64,000 bases of DNA from positions 1,302,001 to 1,366,000 of the forward strand of contig NZ_CP130613.1 in the NCBI RefSeq assembly GCF_030623445.1, written 5' to 3'. The notes beneath the pieces were generated by a model, which saw nothing but the letters and a program-made list of their open reading frames with translations, did not search any database and had not been told where the DNA came from. Both the position numbers and the translations under genes were made by a program. This document shows, in pieces, positions 42,761-50,210 of this stretch. Positions within the stretch are counted from its first letter, which is position 1, and each line of letters opens with the position of its first letter. The DNA is from Pseudogemmatithrix spongiicola. GTDB lineage: Bacteria > Gemmatimonadota > Gemmatimonadetes > Gemmatimonadales > Gemmatimonadaceae.

Positions 42761-43794
42761 TGTCGGTTCTAAGGAGGTTGTTCACTGAGGCATAACTGAG
42801 GAAGCTGGAGGTGCGAGCCACCCAACCTTCAGCCAGAGGCCTCAGTGAACATCCACAACAATGCGCGATTGACCGCCTGGGGGCGAGCCGAGCTCGTTCG
42901 CCGGGTGGTCCTCGACGGCGAACCGGTGCGCGCCGTCGCCGCCGCCCTCCACATCAGCACGAGCACGGCGTACAAGTGGCTGCGGCGCTTCGCGGCCGGC
43001 GGCTGGGCTGCGCTGGCCGATCGCTCGTCGCGGCCGCGGCGCTCGCCGCGCGCGACGCAGCCCGCGCAGATCGAGCGAATCCTCCGGCTCCGGGCGAAGC
43101 GCCTGACGGGTCCCGAGATCGCGGAGCGACTCGGGCTCGCGGTCTCGACGGTCGGCCGGATCCTGACGCGCGCGGGCCAAGGCCGGCTGAAGGGGCCCGG
43201 CGCAACCGGCGGGCCGCGCTACGAGCGCGAGACGCCGGGCGAGCTCCTGCACGTCGACACGAAGGCGCTCGACCGCTTCGTCGCGGCGGGCCACCGCGCG
43301 CACGGCAACCGCTCGAAGGTCGGCCGCCGTCGGGGGCTCGGCCAGGACCACCTGCACGTCGCGGTCGACGACGCGACGCGCCTCGCGTACGCGGCGCTGC
43401 TGCCGACGCAGGACGCGGCGGCGTGCGCGCGCTTCCTCGACGCGGCGCACCGCTGGTTTGCACAGTTGGGCATACCGGTCCACGGCGTGATGACCGACAA
43501 CGCGAAGGCCTACACCAGCCACGCTGTGCAGGCGATGCTCGCCGCGCACGGGATCCGGCACCTGCGCACCAAGCCCTACCGCCCGCAGACGAACGGCAAG
43601 GCGGAGCGCTTCATCCAGACCGCGCTCCGCCGCTGGGCCTACAAGAAGCCCTACCGCAGCTCCCGCCACCGCAACGCGGCGCTACCCGACTTCCTAGATT
43701 GCTACAACGTCGAACGGCCGCACCGGTCGCTCGGCCGCGTCCCCCCGCTGCTCCACTTCCTCATGCAGCGTGAACAACGTCCTTAGAACCGACA
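42761..43794 (+). mobile_element. IS481-family insertion sequence with target duplication
   Basis: The ends are 25-bp near-perfect inverted repeats that begin TGTCGGTTCTAAGGAGGTTG on the left (42761-42785) and are matched at 43770-43794 with one mismatch. CCTAGC occurs on both sides (42755-42760 and 43795-43800), a 6-bp target duplication. The intact ends imply a recent insertion. Confidence 0.92.
42845..43786 (+). CDS. IS481-family transposase
   Basis: This is a 313-residue DDE transposase. An N-terminal helix-turn-helix (VRAVAAALHISTSTAYKWLRR) and a second (GPEIAERLGLAVSTVGRIL) precede the rve core with Asp in LLHVDTKAL, Asp in MTDNAKAYTS and Glu in TNGKAERFIQ. The length and motif spacing match IS481. 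The gene ends within the right inverted repeat. It appears intact. Confidence 0.94.
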   Translation: MNIHNNARLTAWGRAELVRRVVLDGEPVRAVAAALHISTSTAYKWLRRFAAGGWAALADRSSRPRRSPRATQPAQIERILRLRAKRLTGPEIAERLGLAVSTVGRILTRAGQGRLKGPGATGGPRYERETPGELLHVDTKALDRFVAAGHRAHGNRSKVGRRRGLGQDHLHVAVDDATRLAYAALLPTQDAAACARFLDAAHRWFAQLGIPVHGVMTDNAKAYTSHAVQAMLAAHGIRHLRTKPYRPQTNGKAERFIQTALRRWAYKKPYRSSRHRNAALPDFLDCYNVERPHRSLGRVPPLLHFLMQREQRP

Positions 43795-43879
43795 CCTAGC
43801 ACGCACCGCCTGGATATTCCACAGGATTATGCGACCGCATATCCTTGCGAACCCGCAGCAGTATCCGGCGCCCCAGTCC

Positions 43880-44224
43880 TTACCCCTGCCGCACCCCGCG
43901 CACGAGACCCGCCGCAGCCCCGGCCAGCAGGGCAGGGAACGCGATCGTCAGCCCCAGCAGTGGCCCGCCGCCAACCTGCATTGCTTCGCCCACGACGCGC
44001 GCGACTTCCGTCACCGACCCGGTCATCGACTGCCAAACCAGCAACGCCATCCACGACGCCGCACCGGCCACCGACGCCAACAACGGCACTGACGCATCAT
44101 CCCGCCGGATCCACGCGAACGCCGCCGCAATCACGGGCACCGCGAGCCAATCGAACGCATACGTGCCGAGCACGAGCGCGAGCAGCAGCGCCCCGAACCA
44201 AATCCCGAGTCCTGGCTTCCGCAT
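43880..44224 (-). CDS. Small multi-span membrane protein
   Basis: This is a 114-residue protein with about four spans (GIWFGALLLALVLGTYAF, WLAVPVIAAAFAWI, LLASVAGAASWMALLVW, GLTIAFPALLAGAAAGLV). The ATG at 44224 overlaps the stop of the penicillin acylase gene, so it is translated with it. No family was recognised; similar small proteins follow acylase genes in related genomes only by inference. Confidence 0.65.
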   Translation of the reverse strand: MRKPGLGIWFGALLLALVLGTYAFDWLAVPVIAAAFAWIRRDDASVPLLASVAGAASWMALLVWQSMTGSVTEVARVVGEAMQVGGGPLLGLTIAFPALLAGAAAGLVRGVRQG

Positions 44225-46707
44225 CAGCGGCTCCCTCCAGCCGGCGTGAACGTGAGCTTCGCCGAGACCTGCTCGGCGGGCAGGGCATCCGCGCTGCGCG
44301 GGAAACGCAGCTCGGCCAACTCGCCGCGCCGCCATAGCTCCATGCGGTCCGCATAACGCGAGCTCACGGGATTCCCGCTCTGTCCGCCGGGGTATGTGCC
44401 CCAGCCCTTCACCTCGGGCCCGAGCTCGACGACGAATCGCCACGAGGCACCGTGCGTGCCGTTACTCTCCGACGGCGACAGCGTGCCGGGACCGGACGTG
44501 ACTTCGAGGCCCGTGCGCCCGAAGCCGGGCAGCCGGAGCAGGTGATGCACGTTCACCTGCCGTACATTCCCCCAACGCCACTGGCTGGGATCATTGCCCT
44601 GCGACGCGCGCGTCTCGGTCCACGCCTCGCGCAGCGCGCGCAATACGATCGCATCGCGCGTTTCGGTCGCATCACCGGTGCGACGGTCATCCCACCATGC
44701 ATTGCCGGGGTCGCGGAGCAACATGACGAGCAGCATCTGCCCGGGCGTCGCGATGCGACGGTCCTCGCCGGGGATGATGAGCTCGTCCCAGGTATGCCGC
44801 GTGAGCGATGTGACGACGGCGTTGAACAGCACGGCCCACGCACTCGTGGGCGTGAACTCGGATTCTCCCGTGCTGAGATGCGTGAACGCAGCCTCGTCGT
44901 CGTTGGTCCAGGTACCTGCCGCCTGCGCCGCTGCGCGCGCCTCTCCGACGGCGCGCATCACGAACGGCGTGAGCTCGCTGCGCGGATCCGTATGGAAGCG
45001 CCGCATGTCATCCACGGTCACCGACGAATCGCCGCGGAGCAGGGCGTTGATGCGCATTGCCCGCCACGGCGAGGGCCAATCGGCACCCTGGTACCCGGGG
45101 CGCACACTGGGATCCATCGGCTGCTGGTTCGCGCTCGCGAGATACCCCTGGGCGGGATTGATGCTCTGCGGATACCAGCTCACGGGCTGGTCGCCGGTCC
45201 AATCGTTGGCGCGCGTGCTGCCGTCGAACGCGACGTCGCCGCGACCGTTGCCGGGACGGATGGGATATCGCCCGGTGCTGCGAATCCCGATGTTCCCCGC
45301 GCGGTCGGCGGTGAGCATGTTCTGCGCCGGCGTGTGGTAGCTCTCCATCCGCGCATAGAAGTCGCGCACGCCGGTCGCGCGCATGCCGCTGCGGAAGTTG
45401 TCGCCCTCGTTGCTCGGCTCGCGCGCGGTCCAGCGCTGCGAGACCCAGCCGAGCGCGGAGCGGAACAGGGGACCGCGATGCGTGGCGTAGAACGTATCCA
45501 CCGCGACGGTGCCGCCGTTCGGATCACGATACGTCTCCACGCGCGTGCGCACGTCGGTCCACGCGCCATCGAGCATGTAGCGGCGCGGCGACGTGGAGTC
45601 ATCGACCACTTCCTTATAGAAATCGACGACGTCGTTGCCGGTGTTGGTCATGGTCCACGCCATGTCGCGGTTGAACCCGATCGGGATGATCGGCGCGAGC
45701 GGGAAGCCGACGCCGTAGGCGTCCAGTTGGCCTGGCACCACCAAGTGCGCCTCGTACCAGATGCTCGGCAACGTGAGCTCGAGATGCGGATCGCCGGCGA
45801 GCAGGGCATGGCCGGTGGCCGAGCGCTGCGGAGCGACGGCCCAGTTGTTGGAGCCGATCACGGCCTCGCCGCGCGTGAGGGACTGCGCGAGCTGGCCGAT
45901 CGCCTGCGCCATCGCGACGCGCGCGCTGTCGGGCTTCACGGGCGCAGGCAAGCGCCAGCGCGCGTCGATCTGCGCTGCCCGACGTCCCGCGACGGGCTCG
46001 ATCGGCTCCTGGATCGGCGCGGTCACGCCGAACAGGGCATCAGCCGCGGCCTCACCCACCAACTGCGACACCGCGTGATGCGCGAGTTCGCCCTGCTGGA
46101 ACGAAAGCGTCTGCGACATGCGGATCAACAGGAAGTAGGTATCCTGCGGATCGAAGCGCCGCGGCCGCCGGCCAAGCAGGCGATACTCCAGGGGCAGGTC
46201 CTGCGGACGCATGGCATCGATGTACGCGTTCACGCCGTTCATGTACGCCGTTACGTCGCGCTTCACGACGGCCGTGTCGGGCACGGCATTCCACTTGGCC
46301 AGCGCGCCCTCGGCCAGCGCGAGCCGCCGCGCCGAGCGGTCGAGAGGCAGGGCGCGTGCGCCGACGAGTTCGGTGAGCGTGCCGGCCACCGCGCGCTGGA
46401 TCATCTCCATCTGGAACAGGCGATCGCGCGCATGGATCCAGCCCAGCGCGCGCGCGGCGTCCGCTTCCGTTTGCGCGAACACGTGCGGCACGCCGCGGTC
46501 GTCGTAGCGCACGTCCACGGAAGTGGAGAGTCCCGCGAGCTCCAATGATTGTTCGGCGGGCAGCTCGGCGCTGCGAACCACGGACCAGATGCCGGTGGTG
46601 GGGCTGATGAGTTGGCCCAGCGGAGGCACAGGCCCGATGGGGCGCAAGCCAACGAACAGCGCAGCCGCCAGTGCGACCGCGCTCAGGATGGTGGTGAAGA
46701 GACGCAT
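44224..46707 (-). CDS. Penicillin acylase family (S45) hydrolase
   Basis: This is an 827-residue periplasmic Ntn-hydrolase made as a precursor. It has an N-terminal signal/anchor (TTILSAVALAAALFVGL), an alpha-chain region with VRYDDRGVPHVFAQTEADA and ALGWIHARDRLFQMEM, and the cleavage/nucleophile site AVIGSNNWAV with Ser at about 286. A large beta chain follows. Family members cut amide bonds of beta-lactams, acyl-homoserine lactones or aliphatic amides; the substrate here is not predictable. It overlaps a small membrane-protein gene downstream. Confidence 0.92.
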   Translation of the reverse strand: MRLFTTILSAVALAAALFVGLRPIGPVPPLGQLISPTTGIWSVVRSAELPAEQSLELAGLSTSVDVRYDDRGVPHVFAQTEADAARALGWIHARDRLFQMEMIQRAVAGTLTELVGARALPLDRSARRLALAEGALAKWNAVPDTAVVKRDVTAYMNGVNAYIDAMRPQDLPLEYRLLGRRPRRFDPQDTYFLLIRMSQTLSFQQGELAHHAVSQLVGEAAADALFGVTAPIQEPIEPVAGRRAAQIDARWRLPAPVKPDSARVAMAQAIGQLAQSLTRGEAVIGSNNWAVAPQRSATGHALLAGDPHLELTLPSIWYEAHLVVPGQLDAYGVGFPLAPIIPIGFNRDMAWTMTNTGNDVVDFYKEVVDDSTSPRRYMLDGAWTDVRTRVETYRDPNGGTVAVDTFYATHRGPLFRSALGWVSQRWTAREPSNEGDNFRSGMRATGVRDFYARMESYHTPAQNMLTADRAGNIGIRSTGRYPIRPGNGRGDVAFDGSTRANDWTGDQPVSWYPQSINPAQGYLASANQQPMDPSVRPGYQGADWPSPWRAMRINALLRGDSSVTVDDMRRFHTDPRSELTPFVMRAVGEARAAAQAAGTWTNDDEAAFTHLSTGESEFTPTSAWAVLFNAVVTSLTRHTWDELIIPGEDRRIATPGQMLLVMLLRDPGNAWWDDRRTGDATETRDAIVLRALREAWTETRASQGNDPSQWRWGNVRQVNVHHLLRLPGFGRTGLEVTSGPGTLSPSESNGTHGASWRFVVELGPEVKGWGTYPGGQSGNPVSSRYADRMELWRRGELAELRFPRSADALPAEQVSAKLTFTPAGGSR

Positions 46708-46732
46708 GTGAAGAATCTAAAGGGAGATGAGG

Positions 46733-47158
46733 CTACTCCACCCAGCCGTCGTTCCGTGCCTTGATCGCCACCCACAGCGAGAACGCGCCCATCGCGAAGA
46801 TGAAGCCGGGCACCCCCAGCGCATGTCCGGCCCCGACGCGAGCGATCGCCTGCATGCCGAAGACCGTGTACCCGAACTGGATGGTGACGAAGACCAGGCT
46901 CAGCAGGAGCAGCGTCTGCGCCGCCGCCTTGCGGGCGACCAGCGCCACGCCGCCGAGCAGTCCGAGAGTCGTCGCGAGCCCAAACACGATCATCAACCAC
47001 ATCGGCCGCTCCTCGCGCAGCAATCGTTGCGCCTCGGGAAGCGCAGCCGCCTGCTCGGCTGTGGTCATGAGATCGAGCGTCAGCATGACGACGCCCAGCG
47101 CCATCCAGAGGACGATGACGATGCTGGCCGGCTTGAACCACTTTGCAGGAGATGGCAT
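46733..47158 (-). CDS. Four-span membrane protein of unknown function
   Basis: This is a 141-residue protein with four predicted spans (ASIVIVLWMALGVVMLTL, MWLMIVFGLATTLGLLGGVAL, TLLLLSLVFVTIQFGYTVFG, GVPGFIFAMGAFSLWVAI). The ATG is at 47158. It lies 25 bases upstream of the penicillin acylase gene in the same direction and may be cotranscribed. I recognise no named family. Confidence 0.7.
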   Translation of the reverse strand: MPSPAKWFKPASIVIVLWMALGVVMLTLDLMTTAEQAAALPEAQRLLREERPMWLMIVFGLATTLGLLGGVALVARKAAAQTLLLLSLVFVTIQFGYTVFGMQAIARVGAGHALGVPGFIFAMGAFSLWVAIKARNDGWVE

Positions 47159-47383
47159 GGGGCAGACTGGTGCAGGGAGAGGGTGAACGGCGCCCCCGAA
47201 CTTAGCACTCTGTCCAATTTCCGCATCTGTGGCCTGTCACAAATTGCGGACATCTGGCGTAGGGCATTCCAGCGCATCCCATTGTCCTACATGCACTTGG
47301 ATTTTCCCCGACGGCTGGAACGGGGCTTGCTCCCATATTCAATAGAAGTACCGCAGCCGTCCCATCCCACGCTTGGAGTCCCT

Positions 47384-47992
47384 ATGCTCCGCCCCCGATT
47401 CGCCCTCGCGGCTCTCGCCGTCACCGTGCTCGCGCTCAGCGGCTGTTCGATCAAGCGCGTCGAGCGCATCGATCCCAACTCCGTCACCGACCTCTCGGGC
47501 CGCTGGAACGACGCGGACTCGCGCCTCGTGGCCAATGCGATGATTGCCCAGTCGCTGGAGTCGTCGTGGGCGCGTGATTACGCCGCGGCCAACGGCGGCA
47601 CGCCGCCAGCGCTGATCGTCGGCCAGGTGCGCAACCGCACCATGGAACACATCCCGGTGAGCACGTTCATCCGCGACATGGAACGCGCCTTCGTGCAGAG
47701 CGGCGCGGTGCGCCTGGTGGCGAGCGCCGAGGAGCGCGAGGAACTGCGCGGCGAACGCGCCGACCAGCAGACCAATGCCTCGGCGGAGACGCGCGCGCGC
47801 ATGGCCCGCGAGCTGGGCGCCCGCTACATGCTGCAAGGCGAGGTGCAGGCGATCGAAGACCAGGAAGGCCGCGAGCGCGTGGTCTTCTACCAGGTGGACC
47901 TCACCCTGACGGACCTCGAGACGAACGTCCGCACGTGGGTGGGGCAGCACAAGATCAAGAAGTACATCCAGAGCCGTCGGATCACGCCGTAA
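47384..47992 (+). CDS. LpoB-like lipoprotein (penicillin-binding protein activator)
   Basis: This is a 202-residue lipoprotein (LALSGCS lipobox at about 20). The mature part, from WNDADSRLVANAMIAQSLE through ALIVGQVRNRTMEHIPV to ARELGARYMLQGEVQAIED, matches the COG3417/LpoB fold. LpoB in enterobacteria activates PBP1b from the outer membrane; homologues in other phyla have no tested role. It heads a three-gene lipoprotein run. The gap before it (47159-47383) shows no gene. Confidence 0.85.
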   Translation: MLRPRFALAALAVTVLALSGCSIKRVERIDPNSVTDLSGRWNDADSRLVANAMIAQSLESSWARDYAAANGGTPPALIVGQVRNRTMEHIPVSTFIRDMERAFVQSGAVRLVASAEEREELRGERADQQTNASAETRARMARELGARYMLQGEVQAIEDQEGRERVVFYQVDLTLTDLETNVRTWVGQHKIKKYIQSRRITP

Positions 47993-48016
47993 CCACGCCG
48001 CATTCCGGAGCTGAAC

Positions 48017-48814
48017 ATGCGTAGCGCCTTGCTTCTCGTCGTTGCCGCCGCCTGCGCGCCGTATCCGCAGCGCGTGAACCAACCGGTGACGATCCCCAAC
48101 AACGCCAACATCCCACAACTCGAAGGGGCCGACGCCGCGGCCGCGCAGCAGGCGGAGTACGCGCAGCTGCGCTACTCGGCGGATTCCGTCTACGCCCTCG
48201 CCATCCGTGGCTGCCAGCCGGGCATCTGCGATGCGATCGGCCGCGGCGAGATCGTGCTCGGCATGTCGCCCGACCAAGTGATGGCCGCGGCGAAGACCGG
48301 CCCGCAGGCTTGGGTGGTCCGCCGCTTCGATGGCTTCGGCACGATGGTGCCGGCCTCGCAGTCGGCCACGCCGTACGATCGCGTCGGGCAAGTGATGGTC
48401 GTGCAGCTCGATCAGGGTCGCGCGGCTGTCGTCAGCCGCCGTGGGCCGCAGGGCATCATGGTGGCGAGCACGCCGCAGGACCAGACGACGCAGGCCCGCG
48501 CGCGTGCGCAGGCCGAGGCGCTGGTGCGCGAAGGCGATGATCTCGTGGCCGCAAATGACATGGCGGGCGCGCTGAATCGCTACGACCGCGCCAGCGTGCT
48601 CGATCCGGACCAGCCGGAGATCGAGTACAAGGCTGCGCGCCTGCTCGACCTGCAACTGCGGCCGCAGGAGGCGCTCATGCGCTACCAGCGCTTCCTGCTC
48701 TCGATGGAGCTCGAGCGCATCCGCGCCCAGGGCGAGGCCAATGCACGGCTCGCCGAGGCGATTGCCCTCGCGCAGCAACGCGTGATCGTCCTGCGCGGCG
48801 AAGTGCCGCGCTAA
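48017..48814 (+). CDS. TPR-like lipoprotein of unknown function
   Basis: This is a 265-residue protein with a lipoprotein signal (ALLLVVAAACAPY). The middle, GEIVLGMSPDQVMAAAKTGPQAWVVRRF, resembles a BamE/SmpA-like sensor segment, and the C-terminal half has helical repeats (AEALVREGDDLVAANDMAGALNRYDRASVLDPDQ), a tetratricopeptide pattern. It lies between LpoB-like and COG3014-like genes and probably acts with them at the outer membrane. Confidence 0.72.
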   Translation: MRSALLLVVAAACAPYPQRVNQPVTIPNNANIPQLEGADAAAAQQAEYAQLRYSADSVYALAIRGCQPGICDAIGRGEIVLGMSPDQVMAAAKTGPQAWVVRRFDGFGTMVPASQSATPYDRVGQVMVVQLDQGRAAVVSRRGPQGIMVASTPQDQTTQARARAQAEALVREGDDLVAANDMAGALNRYDRASVLDPDQPEIEYKAARLLDLQLRPQEALMRYQRFLLSMELERIRAQGEANARLAEAIALAQQRVIVLRGEVPR

Positions 48815-48818
48815 CGCC

Positions 48819-50210
48819 TTGCGTCCCACCCGCGGCTGGCTGGCCCTCGCGCTCCCGCTCGTGCTCGGCACGAGCGGCTGCGCGACGGCCAATGCGGCGT
48901 GGCGCGCCGGGCCGATGGGCATCGCGGCGGAGTGGACGATTCGCGATCACCTGATGTACGGCCGCGCCGACCAGGCGTGGATCGCCATGGGCGACAAGAA
49001 GGTCGCCCCGCGCGACGCGCTGCTGCGCCACATGTATCGGGGTGTCATCGCCTTGCACGCGCACGAGTACGCGGCCGGTGCCAAGTCGATGGACCGCGCC
49101 TGGCAGATCGTCGAGGATCGCTACACCAAGCGCCTGTCGGCGGGCGCGATGTCGCTCATGACCTCGGACGCGGCGCTGCCGTATTATCCGCTCGCCACGG
49201 AGCACTACTTCGTGCCGTACTACGGCGCGCTGAACTGGCTGGCGCAGGGCAACCTCGACGAGACCGCCGTGGAGGCGCGGCGCCTCGCGATGCTGCTGCA
49301 GGCCGAGGGCCGCAAGCCGGCACGGGAGCTTGAAGGCGCGCTACGCTACTTCACGGGCGTGATGTTCGAGGCGGCCGGCGAGTACGAGGATGCGCGCGTC
49401 GCCTATCGGAACGCCACGGCGCTGCTCGGCACGCTGCCCGGCGACACGCTGCGGGCCGGTGCGGATAGCGGCGACGTCGTGGTCATCGTCGAAGACGGCT
49501 TCGTCGGCCGTCCGCAGCCGCAGACGCTGGGCATCTACACCAACAGCGACGAGCTGGTGGGGTTGACCACCGGCTCGGATGCGAATCGCATCATCATCGC
49601 GAATCGCGTGGCGAACCGGCGCTACGACCCGTTCAATCACGACGCCAGCCTGGGCTGGCTCACGTACGAAGTGAACTGGGCCACCTTCGGCGACCCGACG
49701 CCGGGGCCGCATCCCATCGAGGTGCGCACGAATCCCCGGACGTTCCCGCTGCTGCAGGCCGACGTGACCGGCTCGGTGGGCGGCGACTTCGAGCGTGAGG
49801 TGCCCGCGAAGCTCGCGCGCGGCATCGCGCGCGCGGCGGTGCGCTACGCGGCCATGCGGGCGGCCGAGGGCCAGATCGACCGCGCCATCAACGGCGACGA
49901 AGACGACGAGGACAAAGAGGACACGCGCTCGCAGCGCATTCCCCGCATGCTCTTCGGCCTCCTGCTCGGCGCGTTCTCGGTGAGCTCAACGGTCATTGAC
50001 CAGCCGGACCTGCGCGCCTGGCAGCTGCTGCCGCACCGCCTGACGATCGCGCGGGTGCGGTTGCCGGTGGGCGAGCACCCGATCGAAGTGTTGCAGGGCG
50101 GCGTGGTGCACCCGCTCGGCACGGTGACCGTGCGCCCCGGGGGCGTCGCGGTGCTGACGCACCGCGCGTGGCCCCGGGGTGGGATCGGCCCGACTATGGC
50201 CGCACGCTGA
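48819..50210 (+). CDS. COG3014-like lipoprotein
   Basis: This is a 463-residue lipoprotein (LVLGTSGCA) with helical TPR-like repeats in the first 220 residues (GADQAW-type helices, YYGALNWLAQGNLDETAVEARRL) and a mixed C-terminal domain. COG3014 genes are commonly next to LpoB-like (COG3417) genes, as here. It starts at a TTG 4 bases after the previous stop. Its 3' end overlaps the convergent gene by 17 bases. The molecular role is unknown. Confidence 0.75.
   Translation: MRPTRGWLALALPLVLGTSGCATANAAWRAGPMGIAAEWTIRDHLMYGRADQAWIAMGDKKVAPRDALLRHMYRGVIALHAHEYAAGAKSMDRAWQIVEDRYTKRLSAGAMSLMTSDAALPYYPLATEHYFVPYYGALNWLAQGNLDETAVEARRLAMLLQAEGRKPARELEGALRYFTGVMFEAAGEYEDARVAYRNATALLGTLPGDTLRAGADSGDVVVIVEDGFVGRPQPQTLGIYTNSDELVGLTTGSDANRIIIANRVANRRYDPFNHDASLGWLTYEVNWATFGDPTPGPHPIEVRTNPRTFPLLQADVTGSVGGDFEREVPAKLARGIARAAVRYAAMRAAEGQIDRAINGDEDDEDKEDTRSQRIPRMLFGLLLGAFSVSSTVIDQPDLRAWQLLPHRLTIARVRLPVGEHPIEVLQGGVVHPLGTVTVRPGGVAVLTHRAWPRGGIGPTMAAR

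Noticed and set aside
42811..43773. Second plus-strand frame over the IS481 transposase
   Set aside because: Arg/Ala-rich shadow; the frame from 42845 has the DDE motifs.
44452..46548. Long plus-strand open frame opposite the penicillin acylase gene
   Set aside because: It is low-complexity Arg/His/Ala-rich antisense sequence caused by high GC; the minus strand has the complete S45 motifs.
47339..48922. 527-codon minus-strand open frame over the lipoprotein cluster
   Set aside because: His/Arg-rich shadow; the plus strand has lipobox proteins of known families.
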